This document shows positions 17,200 to 26,494 of a stretch of DNA of 64,000 bases, one piece after another. The position numbers were made by a program, and so were the translations under genes. Within the stretch, counting starts at the first letter, position 1; the number at the start of each line of letters is the position of its first letter. Origin of the DNA: Geodermatophilus obscurus DSM 43160 (lineage in GTDB: Bacteria; Actinomycetota; Actinomycetes; Mycobacteriales; Geodermatophilaceae). Under the pieces are notes generated by a model, which made no database searches, was not told the DNA's origin, and saw nothing but the letters and a program-made list of their open reading frames with translations. The stretch is taken from NCBI RefSeq assembly GCF_000025345.1, contig NC_013757.1, positions 3,906,001 through 3,970,000 of the forward strand. Reading direction: 5' to 3'.

Positions 17200-20120
17200 C
17201 AGTTCCCTCCCACCATCGCGCGGACGTCGGCCTCACGTGGGACGACCATCAGGAGAGGGCGCACCAGTCGCCGCTCGGGCAGCATGCCCTTCGCCATCTC
17301 CCGCTCTTCCTCCATGCGCTGACGCCGGTCACGCAGCTCCGAACGCTGCACCAACGCCCCCGCCTCGTCGTCCCATCGATTCGTTCGCTCCGACCACCGC
17401 TGCACCCGCTCCCGAGTGGCCGACTCGGCTGCCTGGACCACGTCACCCATGAGCTGGTCAGCGGCTCGGACCGCGGGACCGACGTAACAGGTAAGCAGAT
17501 CCGCATCGACGAGGCCGCCGGCGTTGATGGTCACCCCGGTGAATCCGGCCTCAGCGAGAGCGGCCGCCGCCGAGGCGTACGGCGTGACGAGGGCGAATGA
17601 GCTGTTCATCGGGTTCGGGAAGGTGGCGAGCAAGAACGACGCCGCCACCACCTGGCCGCGGACGTTGGTCAGGCTGCCCTGCAGCAGCACGGTCAGCTCG
17701 TCGACGTCACCACGGACGGCGAACACCTGGTTGCGGCCCAGGCTGGCCAGCGCGCGATCACTGGCCCAGTCCACGACCGGGTGCAGCGGTGCGAGGTAGT
17801 GCGCCTCCGGCCAGAGGGAGGTCGACTCGTCGGCGAGCGCCTGGGTCAGCTCCGCCTTGCCCCGCTGTGGAGTGCTCGCAAGCCGCATCTTCTGGGCCAC
17901 CCGACGGGCGGCTAGGTACGACTGCGGCAGCACCTCCAGGCGCTGACGCAGGTCGGCCGGCGGCACGAACTCGACGATGGAGTATTCGGGGTGCTCCTTC
18001 CACGAGACCCCGTTGGGCGGCTCGGCTCCGGGGGTGGGGAGGAACTCGTCGAGCGCCTCGCGGAAGAAGTCGAGCTCAGTCGGGAAGACCCCGACCGATC
18101 CACCGCTTGGCGGCGCCGTCGTGGGCACGTCGGCGGGCTTGGCTGCGGTGAGGCGAGCGAAGAGGCCAGCTATCCCGGGCGAGGCCTTGACCTCCTCGAC
18201 GGTCTTCACCTCGTCGTCGAGGTCACGGCCTTCCGCGAGCACCCGGCGGATGGCGTCCTCCTCGGCCTCGACGTCGTACTTGCCCATCAACGAGGCAGAG
18301 TCACCGAGCGCCCTGTGCGCCTCGTCCTCCTTCTCCACCAGCTTCGCGAGCACGCGCACGTCACCGGCGAACTTCCCGCTGTCCGGATCGAGCAGGAGTG
18401 TGGTGATCTGCGGCTGGTGCTTCTGCCCGTACCGGTCGATGCGCCCGTTGCGCTGCTCGATCCGGATCAGCGACCAGGGGATGTCGAAGTGAATCAGCTC
18501 GTGGCACTGCGCGTGCAGGTTGACGCCTTCTGAAGCGACGTCGCCGGTGACGAGGACCCGGATCGGTGACGATGCCTGCTTGAACGACTCGACGACCTCC
18601 TGCTGATCGACGTCGCTGAGACCGCCGTGCAGGACGGCGACCTGGTCCTGGGACAGGCCGAGGTCGGCACAGAGCGACTCTTGCAGCCAGCGGAGCGTGG
18701 CAACGCGCTCGGCGAAGACGACGGCGCGCATTGGCTTCTTGGGGCCGACGCCGATCTTTCGCAGGTAGGTCAGCAGCGCGGCGCACTTGCCGGACGTCTC
18801 CGTGCCCGCCTCGGCGGCCAGGGCGTCCAGGTTCTCCAGCGCCTCGATCTCACGGCGCTGTTCGGAGGTGGGCGCTGGGCGAGCGGCCTGGTCCCCCTTC
18901 CGCGGCGGGTCCAGCCGACGGATCCGCTCGCGCACGGATTCGCGCAAGGCCGCCGGCGAGGAGAGGAAGGCCTTGGCCAGCGTCCAGGGGAAGAGACCGC
19001 CGTTGGCTCCGGAGTACGGGGATGACCCGTCCGGTGGGTACAGCCACGTGTCCTCGAGCTCGCGGACGATGGCACTCTCCGCGGGCGAAGGTGCCACCAG
19101 CAGGTTCTGCGGCTCCTTGCGCTCGGCCCAGTCGCCGCCGACCACGCTGGCGACGTCGGGGCTGTGCCGGTGCCGGCGGATGACCAGCCGCTTCACCTCG
19201 TCCTCGATGAGGCCGCCGTCCGGGCGCACCGCGCTCGGGTCGAGCATCCGGACGAGCTCCGCGAACGACGCGGTCTTGCCGTTGTGCGGCGTCGCGGACG
19301 CCAGCACGAGCGCGTCGGTACGGGACGCGAGGAGGCGGGCGAGTCGGTTGTTCTGCGAGGTGGAGTTCGTGACGTTGTGCGACTCGTCGATGACGACGGC
19401 GTCCCACCGTTGCTTCTGCAGGTGGGCCAGGTAGCGGTCGGACTTCAGCGTGTCGATAGAGATGATCACGCGCTTGTAGAAGGTGAAGGGGTTGCGGTTC
19501 GCGGGGAGCTGCTGCCGGATGCGCTGGATGCCGAGTGAGTCGAGGCGGACAAACGGGAGCGCGAACCGGGTCCACAACTCGAACTGCATTTGCTCGAGGA
19601 CGTGGCGTGGGGTGACCACGAGGATGCGCTCACCCCGGCCCCGGCGGACGAGCTCGGCGAGGATCATGCCGATCTCCAGCGTCTTGCCGAGGCCGACCGC
19701 GTCCGCGAGCAGGATCCGCGGGCGGAGGTTCTCCGGGTCGAGCGCCTTGCGGACCGCAGCCTGCTGGTAGCCGAGCGGGTCCGCCAGACCGCGGGTCGCC
19801 ACGGTGAGGGCCGGGTCGGTGAGCGGGACCGGCGACTTACGCAGCATGGCCTCAAGCCAGAGGCGCGTGCGCCGGTATGCCGGGGAGTCGTCCGCCACGA
19901 CCCTGGCGTCGGCCGGGTCTACGACACGGACGTCGTCCAGAACAGTTGCGAAGGTGGCTGTGGTGTCGCGGACCAGCTCCGTGAGCCCTTGGACGTCGAT
20001 CAGCCAGCCGTCGCCGTCCTTCTCGACCCCGGTGATGAGCCACTGTTCGTCGCGGACCTCGACGACCGACCCGGGGGCGCCTTGGAAGTCGTCAGCTGAG
20101 CGCTTAATTGTGGACGTCAT
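17199..20120 (-). CDS. SNF2-family helicase, DrmD-like
   Basis: I place the start at ATG 20120 because GAGGGGGA precedes it at the right distance; an upstream GTG or ATG would add about 19 poorly coded residues. The 973 residues carry an SNF2 ATPase: LLADAVGLGKTLEIGMIL at about 137, DESHN at about 244, SATPHNGK at about 274, and the C-terminal RIEQRNGRIDRYGQ at about 555. This is the architecture of DrmD, the first gene of class 1 DISARM, which lies next to the methyltransferase DrmMI in the same order as here. It would act as a double-stranded-DNA translocase. It is the promoter-proximal gene of the operon; the stop overlaps the methyltransferase start. Confidence 0.85.
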   Translation of the reverse strand: MTSTIKRSADDFQGAPGSVVEVRDEQWLITGVEKDGDGWLIDVQGLTELVRDTTATFATVLDDVRVVDPADARVVADDSPAYRRTRLWLEAMLRKSPVPLTDPALTVATRGLADPLGYQQAAVRKALDPENLRPRILLADAVGLGKTLEIGMILAELVRRGRGERILVVTPRHVLEQMQFELWTRFALPFVRLDSLGIQRIRQQLPANRNPFTFYKRVIISIDTLKSDRYLAHLQKQRWDAVVIDESHNVTNSTSQNNRLARLLASRTDALVLASATPHNGKTASFAELVRMLDPSAVRPDGGLIEDEVKRLVIRRHRHSPDVASVVGGDWAERKEPQNLLVAPSPAESAIVRELEDTWLYPPDGSSPYSGANGGLFPWTLAKAFLSSPAALRESVRERIRRLDPPRKGDQAARPAPTSEQRREIEALENLDALAAEAGTETSGKCAALLTYLRKIGVGPKKPMRAVVFAERVATLRWLQESLCADLGLSQDQVAVLHGGLSDVDQQEVVESFKQASSPIRVLVTGDVASEGVNLHAQCHELIHFDIPWSLIRIEQRNGRIDRYGQKHQPQITTLLLDPDSGKFAGDVRVLAKLVEKEDEAHRALGDSASLMGKYDVEAEEDAIRRVLAEGRDLDDEVKTVEEVKASPGIAGLFARLTAAKPADVPTTAPPSGGSVGVFPTELDFFREALDEFLPTPGAEPPNGVSWKEHPEYSIVEFVPPADLRQRLEVLPQSYLAARRVAQKMRLASTPQRGKAELTQALADESTSLWPEAHYLAPLHPVVDWASDRALASLGRNQVFAVRGDVDELTVLLQGSLTNVRGQVVAASFLLATFPNPMNSSFALVTPYASAAAALAEAGFTGVTINAGGLVDADLLTCYVGPAVRAADQLMGDVVQAAESATRERVQRWSERTNRWDDEAGALVQRSELRDRRQRMEEEREMAKGMLPERRLVRPLLMVVPREADVRAMVGGN

Positions 20121-20834
20121 CGTTTCCCCCTCATGGGCGAGGTGGCCCTCGGGCAGGTGGTGGTCCCGCTCATGCACCTGAGGGGCGTAACCCAGTCGTG
20201 GGCCAAGCCAGACTTGGCCGTCCGCCGCCGTCCCCGTGCACCCGTCAGTCGCCGCTGCCGGTCGGGCGTGCAGCGATGGTCTGTTTGCGCCGACTCCATA
20301 GCAGTGCTGATGAAGCTTGCCGACACCTCTCCTCGTTTCCTCACTCGGTCACGGGCCAGCACCACCGCCCGTGAGACAGCCCCAACGGACTGTAGGCGTC
20401 CGGGCAGGGCCATGGGTCCAACCGACTGGAACTGATTCGGCAACTGGCACGGCAGCGCTGCACTCCATCCCAGTTGTCACATCTGCCCCGACGTGGAGGA
20501 TCACGAGTCCGTTGTCTTGGGTGATCACTCGCCACCCGGCGCTCCGGGACGAGGATCTCCGCGAGCCAAGGGCTCAGCGGAGACCAAGTCGCTTACGGCA
20601 TCGGGGACTGCCCGGGCTGGGCCGTCCGGTCCTCATCGATCGCCTCGCTGCACGGGCCGAAGAGCTCGCGGGTCGTGAACGTCAGGGTGGTGCGCAGCTC
20701 CGGCGCGCGTACGTCAACAAGGCCAGGCCGTCGAACGCTCGGAGCACCTCACCGAGCCATTGCCTCGCGAGCCGGAGGCCGAGAGGGTGAGCCGCGAGGC
20801 GATGCCGCCGGGGCGCCGCCCGAACGGAGGTGGC
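20121..20834. other. 714-base stretch without a recognised gene, edge of defence island
   Basis: Between the SNF2 gene and the ABM-fold gene no frame has a convincing start, ribosome site and family match. On the minus strand around 20620-20770 two overlapping frames read LGEVLRAFDGLAL and VRAPELRTTLTFTT; they look like pieces of a decayed protein, but I cannot name a family. The operon promoter for the four defence genes should lie at the left end of this stretch. I saw no tRNA gene or obvious attachment-site repeat. Confidence 0.4.
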
Positions 20835-21458
20835 ATGTACGCCCGATCCACCAGCATCCGCGGCAACCTCAGCAACCTCGACGCCGGCATCGCCTACGTG
20901 CGCGACGAGGTGATGCCGGCGGTGCCAAAGATGGAAGGCTGCGTCGGCCTGTCACTGCTCGCCGACCGCGAGAGCGGCCGCTGCATCGTCGCGACCTCCT
21001 GGGTCGACGAGCAGGCCATGCGCGCCACCGCCCACGAGGACCGCACCGTCCAGCACCGCCTCATGCACACCCTCGGCGGCGAGCACGCCGACGTCCAGGA
21101 GTGGGAGATCGCCGTCCTCCACCGGGACCGTCCGGCCGGGGACGGCGCCGGCGCGCAGGTCACCTGGGCCCGCATCGCGCCGAACCACCTCGACGACCTG
21201 CTCGACGCCTACCGGCACAACCTGCTGCCCAAGCTGCAGGAGCTCCCCGGCTTCTGCAGCGTCAGCATGCTGGTCGACCGGCGCCTCGGCCGGACCGTCA
21301 GCGTCACCAGCTTCGAAAACCGCGACGCGGCCGGGCTGGTGCGCAAGCACGCCCGGGTCCTGCGCCAGCAGTTCGCCCAGGCCATGGGCGCCAAGATCGT
21401 CGACGTCGCTGAGATGGACCTCGTCCTCGCCCACCTGCACGTCCCCGAGGCCGTCTGA
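20835..21458 (+). CDS. duplicated antibiotic-biosynthesis-monooxygenase (ABM)-fold protein
   Basis: The ATG at 20835 has GGAGGTG just upstream; earlier in-frame starts add unlike residues. The 207 residues contain two similar halves of about 95: MYARSTSIRGN...RDEVMPAVPKMEGCVGLSLLADRESGR and RIAPNHLDDLLDAYRHNLLPKLQELPGFCSVSMLVDRRLGR. Each fits the dimeric alpha/beta-barrel fold of ABM and related proteins, so one chain can make a pseudo-dimer. Some relatives are monooxygenases acting on quinone-like substrates without cofactors; others only bind ligands, and the function here is unknown. It stands alone, first gene right of the defence island. Confidence 0.6.
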   Translation: MYARSTSIRGNLSNLDAGIAYVRDEVMPAVPKMEGCVGLSLLADRESGRCIVATSWVDEQAMRATAHEDRTVQHRLMHTLGGEHADVQEWEIAVLHRDRPAGDGAGAQVTWARIAPNHLDDLLDAYRHNLLPKLQELPGFCSVSMLVDRRLGRTVSVTSFENRDAAGLVRKHARVLRQQFAQAMGAKIVDVAEMDLVLAHLHVPEAV

Positions 21459-21689
21459 CCAGCCCCTGAGACACAGAGCGCTCCGTGGTCGCCGGGGCGC
21501 ATCCGCGAGCTGAGGTCAGACCCGGCCGACCCAGCGGCGTCGAGCGCCGACTCCGTCGACGGCACCGCCGCGACGGTCCGGCGCGACCGGAGTGGCTGCT
21601 GTTACCCACGGGACGCCGGTGCCGCCGACACCGCCCGCAACGTCACCGACACGGGGGTCGCTGCGCCGTCATCCCGCCGTCGCGTTTAA

Positions 21690-21721
21690 GTTACTCGCCA
21701 GTGACCTAACTCACCGGTAAC
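21690..21721. promoter_or_regulatory. candidate operator/promoter before the PHB depolymerase gene
   Basis: A locally AT-rich stretch 27-58 bases before the start contains GTTAC at 21690-21694 and its complement GTAAC at 21717-21721, with the repeated ACTCGCC/ACTCACC between them. This could bind a regulator of TetR type. The evidence is sequence pattern only. Confidence 0.25.
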
Positions 21722-21747
21722 GCTCCGACTCCGCGACAGGCAGGCCG

Positions 21748-22992
21748 ATGCTCTACACCGCTTACGAGATCAACCGTCGAGCCACGGCGCCCGTCCTCAC
21801 GGCGTCCGAGCTGACCGCTCGGGCACTGCAGGCCCTTCCCGCACCCTGGGCCCGCACGCCCGCCGTCCGCCACGTGCGAGCCCTCTGCGACATCGTTGCC
21901 AAGGCGCGCCCCACGCACGACCGCCCGGCGTTCGGCATCCCGACCGTCCAGGTCGACGGCCGCGACGCCGACGTCTTCGAGCGCCCCGCGCTGACCACGC
22001 CCTTCGGCACCCTTCTGCACTTCGCCAAGCCCTCGGTGACCGGCCAGCCCCGCGTGCTCGTCGTCGGCCCCATGTCCGGCCACTTCACGACGCTGATCCG
22101 GCCGACGATCAAGACCCTGCTGGCCGACCACGACGTCTACGTCATCGACTGGCACAACGCCCGTGACATCCCCGCGGCGCACGGGCCCTTCGGCCTCGAC
22201 GAGTACATCGAGCACGTCATGCAGGCGCTGCGCCACCTCGGCCCCGACACCCACGTCGTGGCCGTGTGCCAGCCCGCCGTCCCGGTGCTGGCCGCCGTCG
22301 CCCTGCTCGCGGCGCAGGACGACCCCGCCCAGCCGGCCAGCGTCACGCTCATGGCCGGCCCGATCGACACCCGGGTCAACCCCAACCGGGTCAACAAGTC
22401 CGCTGCCGACAAGCCGATCTCCTGGTTCGAGCGCCGGGTTGTCGACACCGTGCCGAGCCGGTACCCGGGCGCCGGACGGCGGGTCTACCCCGGTGTCGTC
22501 CAGCTGACGGCCTTCATGTCGATGAACCCCAGGCGGCACCTCAGCGCGCACGCCCGGCTGTACCGCGACCTGGTCACCGGCAACGCGGCCGCGGCTGCGA
22601 CCACCCGCGCCTTCTACGACGAGTACGGCGCGGTGATGGACGTCCCCGCGGAGTTCTACCTGGAGACGGTCGCCCGCGTCTTCCAGCAGCACGAGCTCCC
22701 GCTCGGGCGCTTCACCTGGCGGGGACAGCACGTCGACCCCGGCGCCATCCGCAACACCGCGCTGCTCACCGTCGAGGGCGCGAACGACGACATCTGCTCC
22801 CCCGGCCAGACCGAGGCCGCCCACCGGCTGTGCACCGGGATCCCGGAGGAGCGCAGGGGCCACCACCTGCAGAACGGGGTGGGCCACTACGGCGTCTTCA
22901 GCGGCTCCCGCTGGGAGGCCGAGATCTACCCCGTCGTCCGGTCCTTCGTCGAGTCCGCCCGTACTGCCGAGCGGGTGGCGTCCGGCAGCTGA
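21748..22992 (+). CDS. phaZ: intracellular polyhydroxyalkanoate depolymerase
   Basis: This 414-residue protein begins MLYTAYEINRRATAPVL, typical of the PhaZ1-type intracellular PHB depolymerases, which degrade stored polyhydroxybutyrate granules in the cytoplasm. The nucleophile region reads AVCQPAVP with Cys174, the cysteine used by this family instead of the lipase serine. The C-terminal half has ANDDICSPGQTEAAH and HHLQNGVGHYGVFSGSRW, supplying the catalytic aspartate and histidine. The length is normal. No phasin or synthase gene is adjacent. An acyl-CoA synthetase lies 0.9 kb downstream but is not clearly co-transcribed. Confidence 0.88.
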   Translation: MLYTAYEINRRATAPVLTASELTARALQALPAPWARTPAVRHVRALCDIVAKARPTHDRPAFGIPTVQVDGRDADVFERPALTTPFGTLLHFAKPSVTGQPRVLVVGPMSGHFTTLIRPTIKTLLADHDVYVIDWHNARDIPAAHGPFGLDEYIEHVMQALRHLGPDTHVVAVCQPAVPVLAAVALLAAQDDPAQPASVTLMAGPIDTRVNPNRVNKSAADKPISWFERRVVDTVPSRYPGAGRRVYPGVVQLTAFMSMNPRRHLSAHARLYRDLVTGNAAAAATTRAFYDEYGAVMDVPAEFYLETVARVFQQHELPLGRFTWRGQHVDPGAIRNTALLTVEGANDDICSPGQTEAAHRLCTGIPEERRGHHLQNGVGHYGVFSGSRWEAEIYPVVRSFVESARTAERVASGS

Positions 22993-23246
22993 CCTTCGCC
23001 CGCCAGGGACGGCCGGCCGCAGAGCCGGCCGCCCGCGGCGACGCGGACGTCGTCGAGCGCACGGTTCCGGTCCGGACCCATCGGATGGGGAGGTCACCCC
23101 TCCCGACACCCGTCACCCCGCGCACGACCGGAGCGCCGCCCGCTGAGGCCGCGACACGGACGCAGCCTGGACGGCGAACGGCACCCCGGCGCGCTCCGGT
23201 CAGCAGTGCCGGATCCGACGGACCTCGGCGCCCGCTCACCGACGTG

Positions 23247-23549
23247 TCATCGGGACTCGTTGTAGTCCACCGCAGCCTGCAGGGTGGCGGCTCCCTCCTG
23301 GATGTCCAGCACCGGGTACAGCTCGAAGTCGAGGAACGGGCTGAAGATCGCGCAGTCCTTCGCCAGGGCGGTCGGGTCGTCGGTCTCGGCGACGGCGAAC
23401 CCACCTCGCCCGTCGACCCGGCTGACGAACTGGAGCATGGTCGCGCTCGGCGTCCACTTGCTGAACACCTCGAGCGAGCGCTTCATGGTCGCCAGGTTCT
23501 CCTGGCCCGACCCACGGGACCGGGTGGTCCACTGGAGCACGTACTTCAC
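23247..23549 (-). CDS. DUF3303 small protein
   Basis: The GTG at 23549 follows GAGGGGAGG, so I prefer it to a longer frame that begins at 23615. The 100 residues start VKYVLQWTTRSRGSG and continue with the two-layer alpha/beta pattern of DUF3303 (a dimeric ferredoxin-like fold related to ABM and YCII proteins). Function is unknown. It is transcribed opposite to both neighbours, with 254 bases to the phaZ end and 331 bases to the acyl-CoA synthetase start. Confidence 0.65.
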   Translation of the reverse strand: MKYVLQWTTRSRGSGQENLATMKRSLEVFSKWTPSATMLQFVSRVDGRGGFAVAETDDPTALAKDCAIFSPFLDFELYPVLDIQEGAATLQAAVDYNESR

Positions 23550-23880
23550 GTCGGCCTCCCCTCTGTCCGGTTCGGCTCGGGCACCGCTCGAGGCCCGGTG
23601 TGCCACGGCACGCACGGCGGGGCCGGAGCGGTGGCGGCGAGCACCGGCAGGCTCTCAGCGGAGCCGGTGCAGCTCAAGGTGGCCGTGCGCCGGGATGGGG
23701 CGGGACCCGGCGTTCCTCCGTCCGCGGCAACCGGCTGCTACGCACGGTGCGGACCCGCGGCCCGGTCGCCACCGGGTACATCCGCCGGCACGAGGGTGGC
23801 CGGCCCCAGAGCCGTCCGCCCCTGGCGACGCGGGCTCCGCCGGCGCCACGATCCGACCCTCACCGGATCGGGAGGCCGCC
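23550..23880. other. 331-base divergent intergenic region
   Basis: This lies between the divergent DUF3303 and acyl-CoA synthetase genes. It should hold both promoters. I see ribosome sites at each end but no clear -10/-35 pair and no convincing extra gene. Confidence 0.4.
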
Positions 23881-25425
23881 GTGTACCTCACCCAGGGGCT
23901 GCACCGCCACGTCCAGCAACGCCCGGACGAGATCGCCACCGTCTGCGCCGGCCGCACCCGGACCCACGCCGAGTCGGTCGACCGGATCGCCCGGCTCGCC
24001 GCTGGTCTCCAGCAGCTCGGCATCCGGGACGGCGAGCGCGCGGCCATCCTGTCGCTGAACTCCGACCGCTACTCCGAGTTCCTCGCCGCGACGCTGTGGG
24101 CCGGCGGCGTCGTCGTCCCGGTCAACATCCGGTGGAGCGTCCCCGAGATCGCCGAGTCGCTCGCCGAGGTCGACGCCCGGGTCCTCGTCGTCGACGACGT
24201 CTTCGCGGGGTGCACCGAGGGCATCAGGGCGGGCCACCCGTGGCTCCGGCACGTCGTCCACGGCGGTGACGGACCCACGCCCGACGGCATGCTCGCCTTC
24301 GAGCAGCTGGTGGAGACCTCCGAGCCGGTCGAGGACGCCCGCCGCGGCGGCGACCAGCCCGCCGGCGTCTTCTACACCGGCGGCACCACCGGCCGGGCCA
24401 AGGGCGTGCTGCTCAGCCACGACAACCTGCTAACGTCGGCCATGGGCGCGCTGGCCACCGATCACGTCACGCCCGACCGCGTGCTCCTGCACGCCGCGCC
24501 GATGTTCCACGCCGCCGCCTTCTCCGGCTGGGTCGGCAACGGCGTGGTCGGCGGCACGCAGGTGGCGATCCCGGTGTTCGACCCGGTCGCCGTGCTGACC
24601 GCCGTCCAGGAGCACGGCGTGACCGACGTGCTCCTGGTCCCCACGATGATCCAGCTCGTGGTCGACCACCCCCGGGTCGACGAGTTCGACCTGACCACCG
24701 TCCGGCGCCTGATGTACGGCGCCTCCCCCATGTCCGACGCCCTGCTCGGTCGGACGATGAAGGTGCTGCCCAACGCACGCTTCCTGCAGGCCTACGGCAT
24801 GACCGAGCTGGCCCCCGTGGCCACCCTCCTCACCGCGGACGACCACCAGGACCCCAGGCACCGGCGCTCCGTCGGCCGCGCCGCGCCGCACGCCGAGGTG
24901 CGCGTCGTCGGCCCGGACGACGTCGAGCTGCCCCGCGGCGAGGTCGGCGAGGTCGTCGTCCGCGGCGGCTCCGTGATGCTCGGCTACTGGAACCGGCCGG
25001 AGGAGACCGCGGAGGCGCTGCGCGGCGGATGGATGCACACCGGCGACGCCGGCCGGATGGACGACGAGGGCTACCTGTACCTCACCGACCGCCTCAAGGA
25101 CATGATCATCTCCGGCGGGGAGAACGTGTACTCGGTCGAGGTGGAGAGCGTCCTCGCCCAGCACCCGGCGGTGGCCACCTGCGCGGTCATCGGGGTCCCC
25201 GACGACACCTGGGGCGAGCGCGTGCACGCCGTCGTCGTCCCGGCGGCCGGCGCCACCGTGACCCTCGAGGAGCTGCGCGCCTCCTGCACCGGCCGGCTCG
25301 CGAGCTACAAGGTGCCCAGGTCGATGGACGTCGTCGACGCGCTGCCGCTCTCCCCCGCCGGCAAGGTGCTCAAGCGCGAGCTGCGCGAGCCCTACTGGGC
25401 CGGGCAGGAGCGCGCCGTCCACTGA
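23881..25425 (+). CDS. long/medium-chain acyl-CoA synthetase (AMP-forming)
   Basis: The GTG at 23881 sits after GGGAGG; the frame is open further upstream but codes nothing family-like there. The 514 residues have the ANL-superfamily core: the P-loop YTGGTTGRAKGV, the A5-type motif YGMTE, HTGDAGRMDDEGYLYLTDRLKDMI, and the catalytic lysine in LSPAGKVLKREL near the C-terminus. The enzyme activates a carboxylic acid to acyl-AMP and then acyl-CoA. The substrate is not evident from sequence; fatty or aromatic acids are both possible. It appears monocistronic. Confidence 0.85.
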   Translation: MYLTQGLHRHVQQRPDEIATVCAGRTRTHAESVDRIARLAAGLQQLGIRDGERAAILSLNSDRYSEFLAATLWAGGVVVPVNIRWSVPEIAESLAEVDARVLVVDDVFAGCTEGIRAGHPWLRHVVHGGDGPTPDGMLAFEQLVETSEPVEDARRGGDQPAGVFYTGGTTGRAKGVLLSHDNLLTSAMGALATDHVTPDRVLLHAAPMFHAAAFSGWVGNGVVGGTQVAIPVFDPVAVLTAVQEHGVTDVLLVPTMIQLVVDHPRVDEFDLTTVRRLMYGASPMSDALLGRTMKVLPNARFLQAYGMTELAPVATLLTADDHQDPRHRRSVGRAAPHAEVRVVGPDDVELPRGEVGEVVVRGGSVMLGYWNRPEETAEALRGGWMHTGDAGRMDDEGYLYLTDRLKDMIISGGENVYSVEVESVLAQHPAVATCAVIGVPDDTWGERVHAVVVPAAGATVTLEELRASCTGRLASYKVPRSMDVVDALPLSPAGKVLKRELREPYWAGQERAVH

Positions 25426-25566
25426 CCCCTGCTGCTCGGTGGCACTTCGGGTCAGCTCGGCCAGCCGGTGCAAGTGGCATGGGCGACTGGGCCGACAGCG
25501 CGGAGGGCGACACGCCCTATCGCGAAACCTGACCGAACGGCCACCAAGTAACCGCAGAATCACCAT

Positions 25567-25815
25567 GTGTACACACTGCTCGGTGGGGACGGCGTCCCGT
25601 ACCAGTCCCCGACTCCCGGGACCTTCGGCGGATACAAGCCCATGCGGATCTACGGTCGACTCGACTGTCGCTCGGCTCTCCGGCACATCGCCGCAGGCCA
25701 CTATGTCCCGCACCGCGTCTTCTTCGCCGATGAGGTCACGGCCGTCACGGCCGGCTACCGACCGTGCGCGAGATGTCTGCCGGCCGCCTACAGGGAATGG
25801 AAGCAGCAGTCATAG
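25567..25815 (+). CDS. small Ada-type zinc-binding protein
   Basis: The 82 residues match the Ada metal-binding fold: YGRLDCRSALRHIA, VFFADEVTAVTAGYRPCARC, then LPAAYREW. Three cysteines are present (one in LDC, two in PCARC), so one ligand of the usual four is replaced. In Ada the domain demethylates DNA phosphotriesters; isolated versions like this are common in actinobacteria and their role is unclear. The start is GTG 25567; an overlapping ATG at 25565 is in another frame. The following 270 bases to the MNT gene hold nothing I recognise. Confidence 0.6.
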   Translation: MYTLLGGDGVPYQSPTPGTFGGYKPMRIYGRLDCRSALRHIAAGHYVPHRVFFADEVTAVTAGYRPCARCLPAAYREWKQQS

Positions 25816-26086
25816 CAGGCGCTGAAGTCGGTGGGCCAGTCGACCAGCTCGTCGCCGAGTTCTTCGCGCACGTCCGCGTCCGTCCGGTGTCGATCAGCAG
25901 CCTCTGCAACACGGCTACCTCGACCAGCTCGAGGGACAGCGACTCGCGGTCTTGTAAAGACCCCTCGGGTGTCTGCGGAGTGATCGGCCGCCCCAGCGTC
26001 GTCGGTGCACAGGTCGCGAGGCGCCTCACGGCAGGCATCACTCCACGCGGCTACCCGGTGACGTACGCGTCTCCTACTCTCGGGCC

Positions 26087-26494
26087 GTGTCCGTCGCCGA
26101 GTCGCTCGACCGTCTGTGCGCCGCCGCCGACGACGGACGGCTCGACGGTCTGACGCGTCGGCACGGCATCACGCTGCTCACCGTCTTCGGCAGCGCCCTC
26201 CGTACCCCGGAGCGGGCCCGCGACCTCGACGTCGCCGTGTCCTTCCCCGCTGGAACGCACGGGCTGCTGGCGCTGGTCGGAGAACTCGCCGACCTGACCG
26301 GCAGCGACGACGTCGACCTGCTGGTCCTCGACGGCGCCCCTCCGACGGCGCGGTTCGCCGGACTGGTCGGCGCGCGACCTCTGTACGAGGATTCGCCCGG
26401 CCTCTTCGCCCGGACCCAGATGGCTGCCGCCCTCGAGTTCTACGAGACGGCGTGGCTGCGCGACCTCGACCTGCAGCGGATGGCGAGTTCGTGA
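26087..26494 (+). CDS. MNT-type nucleotidyltransferase antitoxin
   Basis: The 135 residues carry the minimal nucleotidyltransferase signature: GS at residues 35-36 and DLD at 46-48, with a further aspartate in DDVDLLVL. MNT proteins of the MntA type neutralise a HEPN toxin by adding AMP groups to it. The stop overlaps the start of the HEPN-like frame as GTGA, the usual antitoxin-first order. The HEPN partner is truncated here, so the antitoxin may be an orphan or serve another toxin elsewhere. Confidence 0.75.
   Translation: MSVAESLDRLCAAADDGRLDGLTRRHGITLLTVFGSALRTPERARDLDVAVSFPAGTHGLLALVGELADLTGSDDVDLLVLDGAPPTARFAGLVGARPLYEDSPGLFARTQMAAALEFYETAWLRDLDLQRMASS

Noticed and set aside
16414..17322. 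Several long plus-strand frames over the 4-20 kb operon
   Set aside because: They follow the codon periodicity of the minus-strand genes, have skewed composition and match no family.
3839..20120. BREX or classical type I/IIG restriction system
   Set aside because: No PglZ, BrxC or specificity subunit is present and the methyltransferase shows no fused nuclease; the helicase pair with DUF1998 points to the DISARM/Druantia group.
20121..20834. Possible integrase, tRNA or attachment site at the island border
   Set aside because: I found no tRNA cloverleaf, integrase motif or matching repeat; decayed coding traces only.
25745..26041. 98-residue minus-strand frame between the Ada-type and MNT genes
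   Set aside because: No ribosome site, unusual composition and overlap with the Ada-type gene.
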